A DNA stretch of 9,226 nt from Oscillospiraceae bacterium (GCA_902783825.1 CACZSJ010000026.1:1-9226); one strand, 5' to 3'. Positions 1 through 7,606 are shown, counted from the stretch's first letter. Notes: a model not told the origin generated them from the letters alone. Program-made: numbers and translations.

Positions 1-1737
1 GAAGTCATCATTGAAGAGGGCGACGTGATTTGCGTCAGCGACAATGGCCGCGGCATCCCGGTGGATATCCAGGAGCAGACGGGAAAATCCGCCTTGGAGG
101 TGGTTTTCACCGTGCTGCACGCCGGCGGTAAATTCGGCGGCGGAGGCTATAAGGTCTCCGGCGGTCTGCACGGCGTGGGCGCGTCGGTGGTCAATGCCCT
201 GTCCGAATGGCTGGAGGTCCAGGTCCATAAGGAAGGCAAGATCCATCAGATGAAATTTTCCCGAGGAGATATCGTGCAGCCGATCACCGTGGTGGGAAAG
301 ACGGACCGCACCGGAACGACCGTGCGCTTTCGCCCGGATCCCCAGATGTTCGACGAGACGGTCTACGATTATGAGATCCTCCATACCCGGATGCGGGAGC
401 AAGCCTTCCTCAATGGCGGTCTGACTATTGCCATCGAGGACAGACGAAGCGGAAAAGAGCAGCGGGCACAGATGTGCTACGAGGGCGGCATCCGGGAATA
501 CGTCAGCTATCTCAATCGGCATAAAAACGCGATCCACAACGAGGTAATCTATCTCAGCGGCACAAAGGATGAAGCCATTGCGGAGATTGCCCTGCAGTAT
601 AACGACTCCTTTGCCGAAAATCTGGTTTCCTTCGCAAACGATATCCGCACCCCCGAGGGCGGCATGCACGAGACCGGCTTCAAAACGGCGCTGACCCGTG
701 TGATCAACGCATATGGCAGCAAGAACAACATCATCAAAGGCGATGATAAGGTTTCCGGAGAAGACGTGCGGGAAGGGATTTCTGCGGTAATCTCTGTGAA
801 GCTGCCCGAGGCGCAGTTTGAGGGACAGACCAAGCAGAGGCTGGGCAACGCCTATATCCGAACGCTGGTGGACAATGTGGTCTCCGAGCAGCTGGCGGAG
901 TATTTTGAAGAGCATCCTGCAGCGGCCAAGGTCATTCTGGAGAAAGCCATGATGGCAAACCGGGCCCGGGAAGCGGCCCGCAAGGCCAGAGAATCCGTGC
1001 GCCGCAAGACCGGCTTGGAGAGCGGGCAGATGCCCGACAAGCTGCAGGACTGCAACGAGAGAGACCCCTCCCTGTGTGAAATCTACATCGTCGAGGGCGA
1101 CTCGGCCGCCGGCTCCGCCATTCAGGGCAGAGACAGCCGCTTCCAGGCCATTCTGGCCATGTGGGGCAAGATGCTCAACGTGGAGAAGGCCCGGGCGGAC
1201 AAAATCTACGGCAACGACAAGCTTTATCCGCTGATCGTAGCCCTGGGCGCCGGCATCGGGGACGAGTTCAACATTGAAAAGCTGCGCTATCACAAGATTA
1301 TCATCATGGCCGATGCGGACGTGGACGGCGCCCACATTCGAACCCTTTTGCTGACCTTCTTCTTCCGCTACATGCGTCCGCTGATCGAAAACGGTTACGT
1401 ATACTCCGCCGTGCCGCCACTGTATAAGCTCAGCCGCGGCAAGCAGCAGCGGGTGGCCTATTCCGATGAGCAGCGGGATCGGATCAGCAGCGAAATGCGC
1501 GAGGACAATCCCAACGCCAGGGTGGAGATCAGCCGCTTCAAGGGTCTGGGCGAAATGGATCCCCACGAGCTGTGGGAGACGACCATGGATCCCGAGACCC
1601 GCTCCCTGCGCCGCATCACCCTCAACGATGCAATCGAAGCCGATCAGATTTTCACCGTGCTGATGGGCGAGGATGTGGAGCCCCGCCGGGAATGGATCGA
1701 GCAAAACGCCAGATACGTTGTGAATCTGGATATTTGA
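1..1737 (+). CDS. gyrB: DNA gyrase subunit B, 5'-truncated by the window edge
   Basis: GyrB is the ATPase and TOPRIM subunit of the A2B2 type II topoisomerase that introduces negative supercoils into DNA in the cytoplasm. The frame is open from base 1, so the 578 visible residues lack roughly the first 60-70 of the usual 640 or so; the GTG at 25 is internal. Visible parts in order are the GHKL ATPase motif DNGRGIP, the ATP-lid segment YKVSGGLHGVG, the QTK lysine loop of the transducer domain, the TOPRIM motif EGDSA (365-369 of the visible protein), the metal-binding DADVD (438-442), and the C-terminal FKGLGEM region. Several residues around the TOPRIM motif are unusual: EGDSAAGSAIQGR replaces EGDSAGGSAKQGR, and Trp388 stands where E. 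coli has Lys447. The DADVD triad is intact, so the enzyme should be active. ParE is the alternative, but the gyrA gene 9 nt downstream and the GyrA box in its product favour GyrB. Confidence 0.97.
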   Translation, partial: EVIIEEGDVICVSDNGRGIPVDIQEQTGKSALEVVFTVLHAGGKFGGGGYKVSGGLHGVGASVVNALSEWLEVQVHKEGKIHQMKFSRGDIVQPITVVGKTDRTGTTVRFRPDPQMFDETVYDYEILHTRMREQAFLNGGLTIAIEDRRSGKEQRAQMCYEGGIREYVSYLNRHKNAIHNEVIYLSGTKDEAIAEIALQYNDSFAENLVSFANDIRTPEGGMHETGFKTALTRVINAYGSKNNIIKGDDKVSGEDVREGISAVISVKLPEAQFEGQTKQRLGNAYIRTLVDNVVSEQLAEYFEEHPAAAKVILEKAMMANRAREAARKARESVRRKTGLESGQMPDKLQDCNERDPSLCEIYIVEGDSAAGSAIQGRDSRFQAILAMWGKMLNVEKARADKIYGNDKLYPLIVALGAGIGDEFNIEKLRYHKIIIMADADVDGAHIRTLLLTFFFRYMRPLIENGYVYSAVPPLYKLSRGKQQRVAYSDEQRDRISSEMREDNPNARVEISRFKGLGEMDPHELWETTMDPETRSLRRITLNDAIEADQIFTVLMGEDVEPRREWIEQNARYVVNLDI

Positions 1738-1746
1738 GGTAGGACA

Positions 1747-4266
1747 ATGGCACACAAGAGAGACTATAAACCAGAGGATATTCTGTTTCCCGATCAGGTA
1801 ATCACCGAATCGGAACTGGTCAACGAAATGCAGACCAGCTATATCGATTACGCGATGTCGGTTATCGTGGGTCGCGCTCTGCCGGACGTGCGGGACGGCC
1901 TCAAGCCGGTGCACCGTCGGATCCTCTATACCATGTATGAAGGCGGTCTGACCAGCGACAAGCCCTTCAAAAAATCCGCCACCTGCGTGGGCGACGTGCT
2001 GGGACATTATCATCCCCACGGCGACGCCTCCGTTTATGACGCTATGGTGCGCCTGGCGCAGGACTTTTCCATGCGGTATATACTGGTGGACGGCCACGGC
2101 AACTTTGGCTCCGTGGACGGAGATCCGCCGGCTGCGTATCGGTATACGGAGGCCCGGCTCTCTAAGATTTCCAACGAAATGCTCCGGGATATCGACAAGG
2201 AGACGGTGGACTGGGACCCCAACTTTGACGAAAGTCGGAAGGAGCCGCGGGTCCTGCCCTCCCGTTTCCCCAATTTGCTGGTCAATGGCTCCAGCGGTAT
2301 TGCCGTTGGCATGGCCACCAATATCCCACCCCACAATCTTACCGAAGTCATCAATGCCTGCGTCTGCGTGCTGGACAATCCGGAGGCCACGCTTCTGGAG
2401 CTGATGCAGCATATCAGCGGCCCGGACTTTCCCACCCGGGGCATCATCATGGGCCGCAGCGGCATCCGCCAGGCCTATGCCACCGGCCGAGGCAAGGTGA
2501 TTGTCCGGGCCCGGACGGAATTTGAGGAGCACGGACAAAATCGCACGCGCATCATCGTGACGGAGCTGCCGTATCAGGTCAACAAGCGGCAGCTGATCCG
2601 CAACATCGCCGATCAGGTTCGGGATAAGCGCCTGGAGGGCATTTCCGACCTGCGGGACGAGACCGACCGCAACGGCATGCGCATTGTGGTGGAGCTTAAG
2701 CGGGACGCCAATCCCCAGGTGGTTCTCAACCGGCTCTTTGCCCAGACTTCTCTGCAGACCAGCTTTTCCATCAATATGCTGGCGCTGGTCAACAACCAAA
2801 GCCAGCCGAAGATTTTGTCTCTGCGGCACATTCTGGACGAGTATCTCAGCTTCCAGGAAGATCTGATCATCCGCCGCACCCGCTACGATCTGCGCAAGGC
2901 GGAGGAGCGGGCGCATCTGCTGGAAGGTCTGCTGATCGCCCAGGACAACATTGACGAGGTTATCCGCATCATCCGCAGCAGCTATGACGACGCAAAACAG
3001 AACCTCATGAAACGGTTCGGCCTGAGTGAGGTTCAGGCGCAGGCCATTTGCGACATGCGCCTGATCGCCCTCCAGGGTCTCAACCGGGAAAAGCTGGAGA
3101 ACGAATATAAGGAGCTGGAGGAGAAAATCGCCTATTTCAAGGATCTGCTGGCAGATCCGGAGAAAATCAAGGGCGTGCTCAAGGCCGAGCTGCTGGCTAT
3201 CCGGGACAAGTACGGCGATGTGCGCCGCACCGAGATTCAGGATGTGGTGGACGAGATCGACATCGAAGACCTGATCGAGGAGGAGCAGTGCGTCTTCACG
3301 CTGACCCACGGCGGCTACATCAAGCGCCTGCCGGTGAGCGAGTACCGGGCCCAGGGACGCGGCGGCAAGGGCATCCGGGCCATGGCCACCAAGGAAGAGG
3401 ACTATGTGGAAACGGTGTTTACCGCCTCCACCCATGACAACATCCTGTTCTTTACCAGCAAGGGTCGGGTCTTCCTTAAGAAGGGCTATATGATCCCCGA
3501 GGCCGGGCGCAGCGCACGTGGCACCAACCTGGTCAACATCATCCAGATCGAAAACGGAGAAGCGCCGGAAAAGGTCAGCGCCATGATCCGTGGGCGCGGC
3601 CTGGAAGAGGATAAATATCTGGTCTTTGTTACCCGTGCGGGCACGGTCAAGCGCATGGCCCAGTCGGCGCTGCGCAACATCCGCGCCAACGGCATCCGGG
3701 CCCTGTCTCTGGACGAGGGGGACGAGCTGATCGCCGTTTTGCCCACCGAGGGAGACGAGAATATTCTCATCGCCACCCATAGGGGCATGGCCGTCTGCTT
3801 CAAGGAAACGGACGTGCGACCCATGGGCCGCGTGGCGATGGGCGTTCGCGGCATCCGGCTGCGCAGCGGCGACTATGTGGTCGGTGCCGGTAGCACAAGC
3901 TCCGGCCAGGCGCTTCTGACCATAACCGAAAAGGGCTACGGCAAACGCACGGCGGTGGAGGAATACACGGTCCACGGCCGAGGAGGCCTGGGTATGCGCA
4001 ACTATAAGGTCACGGAAAAAACGGGCGAAATTGCCGCGGTAAAGATGGTCAACGAGCAGGAAGATATCCTGATCATCACCGACGACGGCACCATCATCCG
4101 CATGGCTGTGGAGGGCATTTCCCTGCTGAGCCGCTCTACCCAGGGCGTGCGCGTCATGCGCCTGAGCGGGGACAATCGGGTCATCTCCATCGAAAAGACC
4201 GAGCGGGAAAGCGGCGAGGAGGAATCCGCGCCGGAGGAAGCGGAGCTTCCGCCGGAAGAAGAATAA
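1747..4266 (+). CDS. gyrA: DNA gyrase subunit A
   Basis: GyrA is the DNA breakage-reunion and wrapping subunit of gyrase and forms the transient 5'-phosphotyrosyl link. The protein has 839 residues, normal for GyrA. The winged-helix and tower domains fill about the first 500 residues, with the catalytic tyrosine at Y133 in AAYRYTEAR and the conserved SSGIAVGMATNIPPHN segment. The C-terminal beta-pinwheel follows and contains the gyrase-defining GyrA box QGRGGKG at 536-542, which separates it from ParC; a degenerate copy, HGRGGLG, lies at 743-749. In the quinolone-determining region HPHGDASVYD, Ala94 takes the place of E. coli Ser83, while the acidic anchor Asp98 (E. coli Asp87) is kept. The tail is very acidic, with 11 Glu in the last 21 residues. 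The ATG at 1747 follows a GAGGTAGG ribosome site that begins in the gyrB stop codon, so the two subunits are probably co-transcribed. No terminator is visible after the TAA. Confidence 0.98.
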   Translation: MAHKRDYKPEDILFPDQVITESELVNEMQTSYIDYAMSVIVGRALPDVRDGLKPVHRRILYTMYEGGLTSDKPFKKSATCVGDVLGHYHPHGDASVYDAMVRLAQDFSMRYILVDGHGNFGSVDGDPPAAYRYTEARLSKISNEMLRDIDKETVDWDPNFDESRKEPRVLPSRFPNLLVNGSSGIAVGMATNIPPHNLTEVINACVCVLDNPEATLLELMQHISGPDFPTRGIIMGRSGIRQAYATGRGKVIVRARTEFEEHGQNRTRIIVTELPYQVNKRQLIRNIADQVRDKRLEGISDLRDETDRNGMRIVVELKRDANPQVVLNRLFAQTSLQTSFSINMLALVNNQSQPKILSLRHILDEYLSFQEDLIIRRTRYDLRKAEERAHLLEGLLIAQDNIDEVIRIIRSSYDDAKQNLMKRFGLSEVQAQAICDMRLIALQGLNREKLENEYKELEEKIAYFKDLLADPEKIKGVLKAELLAIRDKYGDVRRTEIQDVVDEIDIEDLIEEEQCVFTLTHGGYIKRLPVSEYRAQGRGGKGIRAMATKEEDYVETVFTASTHDNILFFTSKGRVFLKKGYMIPEAGRSARGTNLVNIIQIENGEAPEKVSAMIRGRGLEEDKYLVFVTRAGTVKRMAQSALRNIRANGIRALSLDEGDELIAVLPTEGDENILIATHRGMAVCFKETDVRPMGRVAMGVRGIRLRSGDYVVGAGSTSSGQALLTITEKGYGKRTAVEEYTVHGRGGLGMRNYKVTEKTGEIAAVKMVNEQEDILIITDDGTIIRMAVEGISLLSRSTQGVRVMRLSGDNRVISIEKTERESGEEESAPEEAELPPEEE

Positions 4267-4308
4267 ACGGCTGGCGTACCGGACAAGCGGCCGAAGGGGG
4301 ACTGTGAC

Positions 4309-4731
4309 ATGAACGAGCAAAACGAGAAAGAAAAGAAGCCGGAAGAACAGAAAAGCACCTGGTCGCCGCTGGCGATTGTAGCGCTGCTGCTCTTTACGCT
4401 GGCAGAATCCGGAGACACCGCCATGGTGACGCTGCTGTTCACCGCGCTGATCGTGGGGGCGATGGTCTATGCCCTGTATAAGGGCGTCTCCAGCTTCAGA
4501 CGCAAGCGCACAGGAACGGAAGACGAGACCTCGCCGACCGCGTCACAGGTCGGCGCGGGAGACTACGAAGCGCCGGACGCCCATTGTGTGGTGTGCGAAA
4601 ATACCGGAGAAAACCATTTGGAGCGGGATCAGGAGCTGCGAATCCGCCAGTTGGACGAATGGCTGGAGAGCGGCCTGATCGACAAGGCGGAGTATCAGGA
4701 ACTGAGATCCCGCTATGAAAGGGATACATGA
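4309..4731 (+). CDS. Small membrane protein with CxxC motif and SHOCT-like C-terminal tail
   Basis: This is a 140-residue protein of unknown function. It has a charged, Lys/Glu-rich N-terminus (1-17), two hydrophobic stretches at about 18-32 and 38-58 that could form a membrane hairpin, a basic patch (FRRKR, 63-67), a flexible acidic/Ser/Thr linker, a small His/Cys cluster (H92, C93, C96, H103), and a C-terminal helical pair at about 111-137 of the form RQLDEWLESGLIDKAEYQ. That last element resembles the SHOCT (short C-terminal) domain, an oligomerisation-like module often placed at the end of small membrane proteins. The start is supported by AAGGGGG at 4294-4300, 8 nt upstream. The stop overlaps the rnhA start as ATGA, so translation is probably coupled to rnhA. 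The membrane and SHOCT assignments come from sequence pattern only. A metal-binding role for the Cys/His cluster is possible but unproven. Confidence 0.85.
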   Translation: MNEQNEKEKKPEEQKSTWSPLAIVALLLFTLAESGDTAMVTLLFTALIVGAMVYALYKGVSSFRRKRTGTEDETSPTASQVGAGDYEAPDAHCVVCENTGENHLERDQELRIRQLDEWLESGLIDKAEYQELRSRYERDT

Positions 4732-5165
4732 AGATAGTAAGCATTTACACCGACGGTGCCTGCAGCGGGAATCCCGGACCCGGCGGCTGGGGCGCGATTC
4801 TCTGCTATAAGGGTCTGGAAAAAGAGCTGTCCGGCGGGGCGGCAGACACCACCAACAACCGCATGGAGTTGACCGCGGTGATCGCTGCCCTGCAGGCGCT
4901 CAAGGAGCCCTGCGTGGTGGAGCTGTATTCCGACTCCAAATATGTGATCGACGCGCTGGAAAAGGGCTGGGCCAGAAGCTGGAAACAGAAGAACTGGACC
5001 AAGTCCGACAAGAAGCCCGCGCTGAATCCGGACCTGTGGGAGACGCTGCTGGCGCTGACGGAAAAACACGAAATGCATTACCATTGGGTCAAGGGCCACG
5101 CCGACAACGCGTACAACAATCGCTGCGACCGACTGGCCGTGAGCCAACGGGAGAAGTATGCCTGA
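4728..5165 (+). CDS. rnhA: Ribonuclease HI
   Basis: RNase HI cuts the RNA strand of RNA-DNA hybrids. In the cell it removes R-loops and helps clear primers and misplaced RNA. The 145-residue protein is the size of single-domain bacterial RNase HI. All catalytic residues are visible: D9 in TDGACSGNPGPGG, E47 in RMELTA, D69 in YSDSKYV, H124 in VKGHADN and D134 in CDRLA. These match the E. coli set D10, E48, D70, H124, D134. The basic protrusion that grips the hybrid is present as KGWARSWKQKNW (79-90). There is no N-terminal hybrid-binding domain. The ATG at 4728 has AAAGGGA just upstream and overlaps the previous stop by 4 nt. The 3' end overlaps the ABC transporter start by 8 nt. Placement downstream of gyrase fits the known opposition between negative supercoiling, which favours R-loops, and RNase HI, although the co-location itself may only reflect operon packing. 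Confidence 0.97.
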   Translation: MKIVSIYTDGACSGNPGPGGWGAILCYKGLEKELSGGAADTTNNRMELTAVIAALQALKEPCVVELYSDSKYVIDALEKGWARSWKQKNWTKSDKKPALNPDLWETLLALTEKHEMHYHWVKGHADNAYNNRCDRLAVSQREKYA

Positions 5166-6915
5166 GGATATGGAGAAAAAAATCAACTATTACGGGTCGC
5201 CGCTGAAAATCTTCTGGTATTACATCGCCCGGCATAAAGGGCTGTTCGCCTTGGATATGGTCTGTGCGCTGGCAGTGGCGCTGCTGGATCTGATCTTTCC
5301 CTATGTGTCCCGGCGCAGCATGAACACCCTGCTGCCGCAGCGGTTCTATGCGGCCTTTTTCACGGTGATGGGCCTGCTGATGCTGGCTTTTGTGCTGAAG
5401 GCGGCGCTGTACTACGTGATCACGGTGCTGGGGCATCGGATGGGCGTGCTTACCGAGGCGGATATGCGGCGGGATCTATTTACCCACATGCAGGAGCTGT
5501 CCTGTGGCTTTTACGACAAAAACCGGACCGGCGTGCTGCTCAGCCGGGTGACCAACGACCTGTTCGAGGTGACGGAGCTGGCGCATCACGGGCCGGAAAA
5601 TGTGGTTATCTGTGCGTTGACCATCGTGGGCGCGCTGATTTTAATGGCCTTTTTGCAGTGGCGGCTGGCCCTGGTTCTGGCGCTGGCGCTGCCGCTTTGT
5701 ATGTGGTTTACCCTGAGCCAGCGGGTGCGCATGCGAACGGCCAATCTGGAGGTCAAGCGCAAAACCGGCGTCATCACGGCGGCCATAGAGAGCAGCCTTT
5801 CCGGCGTTCGTACCGCCAAGGCCTTCGCCAACGAAAAGCAGGAGGCGGAGAAATTCGATCAGGCCAACGAGCTGTTCAAGGGCGCCAAGGTGGAATACTA
5901 TAAGAGCATGGGCCTGTACATGAGCGGCATGGAATTCACCACTGGCTTTCTGCAGGTTCTGGTGATCACCGTGGGCGGCGCGCTGATTATGGCCGGCCAA
6001 CTCAATTACATAGACCTGATTACCTTTACCCTCTATGTGTCCGCCTTTACCGCGCCCATCCGCCGGCTGTTTCAATTTGCCGAGCAGTACATGCAGGGCA
6101 GCGCGGGCTTTCTGCGCTTTTTGGAGATCATGCGCACCGAAGCGGAGATAAGTGACGCTCCCGACGCCGAGGTGCTGGGCGAGATCCAGGGTCGGGTGGA
6201 TTTTCACGATGTGAGCTTTCATTACGACAACGGCGTGCCCGTGCTCAGCCACATCGATCTGCACATTCAGCCCGGAGAGAAGTTTGCCGTTGTGGGTCCC
6301 TCCGGCGGCGGCAAGACCACGCTTTGCCAGTTGATCCCCCGCTTCTACGATGTCAGCGAGGGCAGCGTCTGCGTGGACGGACGGGACGTGCGTACGGTAA
6401 CGCAGGGGAGCCTGCGGCGTAACGTGGGTATCCTGCAGCAGGACGTGTTCATGTTTGCCGGCACCGTACGGGAGAACATCCGCTACGGCCGACCGGACGC
6501 CACCGATGAAGAAATTGAGGAGGCGGCCCGGCTTGCGGAGATCCACGAGGAAATTCTGGCCATGCCCGCGGGCTACGACAGTTACATCGGCGAGCGGGGC
6601 GTGATGCTCTCCGGCGGACAGAAGCAGCGGATTTCCATTGCCCGGGTGTTTTTGAAAAATCCCAGGGTTTTGATCCTGGACGAAGCAACCTCCGCTTTGG
6701 ACACGGTCACCGAGCAGAGGATTCAGCACGCCCTGGACGCGCTGAGCCGGGGCCGCACCACCATCCTGATTGCCCATCGGCTGTCCACCGTGCGCAGCGC
6801 CGACTGCATTGCCGTGGTGGAAGGGGAGCGGATTGTGGAACAGGGAAGCCATGAAGAACTGATGCGGCGCAACGGCGTCTATGCCGAACTGTGCCGGGCC
6901 CAGGATCTGGGTTGA
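5158..6915 (+). CDS. ABC exporter, half-transporter (membrane domain fused to ATPase)
   Basis: This 585-residue protein is an ATP-driven type IV (MsbA/BmrA-like) exporter that should work as a homodimer in the cytoplasmic membrane. The membrane domain covers about residues 1-320, with six hydrophobic stretches near 28-50, 65-92, 146-165, 167-187, 258-281 and 284-305. The nucleotide-binding domain follows: A-loop Tyr356, Walker A GPSGGGKTT (380-388), Q-loop Gln428, signature LSGGQ (484-488), Walker B VLILDE with D508 and E509, the D-loop SALD, and H-loop His540. Every catalytic element is present, so it looks competent as a homodimer, and no second half-transporter lies next to it. The ATG at 5158 is preferred over the ATG at 5170, because GGGAG sits 4 nt upstream of 5158 while 5170 has GAGG only 2 nt away. 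The start overlaps the rnhA stop by 8 nt, suggesting coupled translation. The substrate (lipid, peptide or drug) cannot be read from the sequence. Confidence 0.93.
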   Translation: MPEDMEKKINYYGSPLKIFWYYIARHKGLFALDMVCALAVALLDLIFPYVSRRSMNTLLPQRFYAAFFTVMGLLMLAFVLKAALYYVITVLGHRMGVLTEADMRRDLFTHMQELSCGFYDKNRTGVLLSRVTNDLFEVTELAHHGPENVVICALTIVGALILMAFLQWRLALVLALALPLCMWFTLSQRVRMRTANLEVKRKTGVITAAIESSLSGVRTAKAFANEKQEAEKFDQANELFKGAKVEYYKSMGLYMSGMEFTTGFLQVLVITVGGALIMAGQLNYIDLITFTLYVSAFTAPIRRLFQFAEQYMQGSAGFLRFLEIMRTEAEISDAPDAEVLGEIQGRVDFHDVSFHYDNGVPVLSHIDLHIQPGEKFAVVGPSGGGKTTLCQLIPRFYDVSEGSVCVDGRDVRTVTQGSLRRNVGILQQDVFMFAGTVRENIRYGRPDATDEEIEEAARLAEIHEEILAMPAGYDSYIGERGVMLSGGQKQRISIARVFLKNPRVLILDEATSALDTVTEQRIQHALDALSRGRTTILIAHRLSTVRSADCIAVVEGERIVEQGSHEELMRRNGVYAELCRAQDLG

Positions 6916-6916
6916 G

Positions 6917-6923
6917 AAAGGGG
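6917..6923 (+). promoter_or_regulatory. Ribosome binding site that sets the acetyltransferase start
   Basis: AAAGGGG lies 5 nt before the ATG at 6929, between the ABC stop (6913-6915) and that codon. It supports 6929 as the start rather than the in-frame upstream codon at 6881. Confidence 0.75.
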
Positions 6924-6928
6924 ACGCT

Positions 6929-7498
6929 ATGCTGATCGTCAAAAAGGGCGGGCACCGGGATTTGGAGCGGTACTACAGCCTGTTTGAAATCGACTTTGAC
7001 AAAAAAGAGCTGCTGCCCAAGCTGAGCATCCACCGGGCGTTAAGCCGGGGTGATCAGGAGCTGCTGCTGTTTCTGGACGAAGAGAGTCAGCTGGTGCTGG
7101 CCTACGCCCTTGTGGGCACCCGCAGCCTGTATGGCTACGTGCTGCTGAAATACTTCGGCGTGCTCCCCTGGTATCGGGGACACGGCATAGGCGTGGAGGC
7201 CATGCGGCTGATCAACCGCCGCTACGCCGACCGGCAGGGAATCCTGGCAGAGCTGACCGTCTTTGAAGACAAGGAGGACGGGTATCGCAGAAAGCTTCGC
7301 CGGTTTTTTGCCCGTTTTGGCTATGTGGACGTGGCCTGTGACTACCGGCTGGGCGGCGCGCAGGCGGATCTGATGGTCAAGCCCCTGCAGAGCAGCGCGG
7401 AGATCGCGCCTGTGGCCCATCGGATCCTGCAGGATTTTTACGGACGCTGGCTGAGCCCGGCCTCCGTTTCCCGGATGATCGACATCCGCCCGGTGTGA
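6929..7498 (+). CDS. GNAT-family N-acetyltransferase
   Basis: This 189-residue protein probably transfers an acetyl group from acetyl-CoA to an unknown amine. The evidence is a motif A of the GNAT fold, seen as a beta strand YVLLKYFGVLPWYRG followed by the pyrophosphate-binding R-G-H-G-I-G (83-88) at the start of a helix, with consensus [RQ]-x-x-G-x-[GA]. The preceding strand (LVLAYALVG) and the later FFARFGYV segment also suit the fold. The C-terminal 35 or so residues, ending in SRMIDIRPV, lie beyond the usual GNAT core and I do not recognise them. The ATG at 6929 is chosen over an upstream in-frame start at 6881 because 6881 lies inside the ABC gene, while AAAGGGG at 6917-6923 sits 5 nt before 6929. 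The gene starts 13 nt after the ABC stop and probably closes the transcription unit. The substrate is unknown, and a link to the adjacent exporter is only suggested by position. Confidence 0.8.
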   Translation: MLIVKKGGHRDLERYYSLFEIDFDKKELLPKLSIHRALSRGDQELLLFLDEESQLVLAYALVGTRSLYGYVLLKYFGVLPWYRGHGIGVEAMRLINRRYADRQGILAELTVFEDKEDGYRRKLRRFFARFGYVDVACDYRLGGAQADLMVKPLQSSAEIAPVAHRILQDFYGRWLSPASVSRMIDIRPV

Positions 7499-7525
7499 GC
7501 CGCTTGTGGCTCAAGATGCTTGAGC
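7496..7525 (+). promoter_or_regulatory. Two overlapping, mutually exclusive small hairpins
   Basis: Seen directly: TGAGCC (7496-7501, including the stop codon of the acetyltransferase gene) is the reverse complement of GGCTCA (7508-7513). GCTCAAG (7509-7515) is the reverse complement of CTTGAGC (7519-7525), with the loop ATG. Both stems use 7509-7513, so only one can form at a time. This is the layout of a small RNA switch or attenuator, but the stems are only 6-7 bp and no ligand or protein is suggested by the sequence. They could also be simple 3'-end structure of the upstream transcript. Confidence 0.4.
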
Positions 7526-7546
7526 ATACGCAAACTGAGAGAACAG

Positions 7547-7599
7547 AAAAGGCGTTGCCTCCATGCCGTTTGGCTTGTCGGTCTGGGGCAACGCCTTTT
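7547..7599 (+). terminator. Terminator-like hairpin just before the YdcF-family gene
   Basis: AAAAGGCGTTGCC (7547-7559) and GGCAACGCCTTTT (7587-7599) are perfect 13-nt inverted repeats around a 27-nt loop. The core stem is nine pairs, mostly G-C, and the right arm ends in TTTT, so it can act as an intrinsic terminator for the gyrB-to-acetyltransferase unit. The AAAA on the left arm would give the same signal on the other strand. The T-run is short (TTTTC), so read-through is likely. The downstream AGGAGG begins at 7601, so the hairpin could also control how much message or ribosome access reaches the next gene. No clear promoter lies between it and that gene. Confidence 0.7.
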
Positions 7600-7600
7600 C

Positions 7601-7606
7601 AGGAGG
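7601..7606 (+). promoter_or_regulatory. Consensus ribosome binding site of the YdcF-family gene
   Basis: A full AGGAGG stands 4 nt before the ATG at 7611 and fixes that codon as the start, rather than the in-frame ATG at 7563 inside the hairpin loop. It is separated from the terminator-like stem by a single base. Confidence 0.85.

Noticed and set aside
3961..3993. A second GyrA box in the pinwheel
   Set aside because: HGRGGLG is a degenerate repeat of the kind common in GyrA blades and is not evidence of a fusion or duplication.
4267..4308. A terminator or promoter between gyrA and the SHOCT-like gene
   Set aside because: There is no stable stem with a T-run and no -10-like sequence in the 42 nt; only the AAGGGGG ribosome site is evident.
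6881..6928. Upstream in-frame extension of the acetyltransferase
   Set aside because: It lies inside the ABC coding region, and AAAGGGG at 6917-6923 points to the ATG at 6929.
5641..6942. A 433-codon open frame on the reverse strand opposite the ABC transporter
   Set aside because: It lies wholly antisense to a clear ABC exporter with all motifs, its product is rich in His, Gln, Gly and Ala with no recognisable domain, and long reverse frames are expected opposite GC-rich genes.
7504..7532. A promoter for the YdcF-family gene in the spacer (TTGTGG or TTGAGC as -35)
   Set aside because: No acceptable -10 lies at 16-18 nt from either; the nearest candidates (TACGCA, ACAGAA) match TATAAT poorly.
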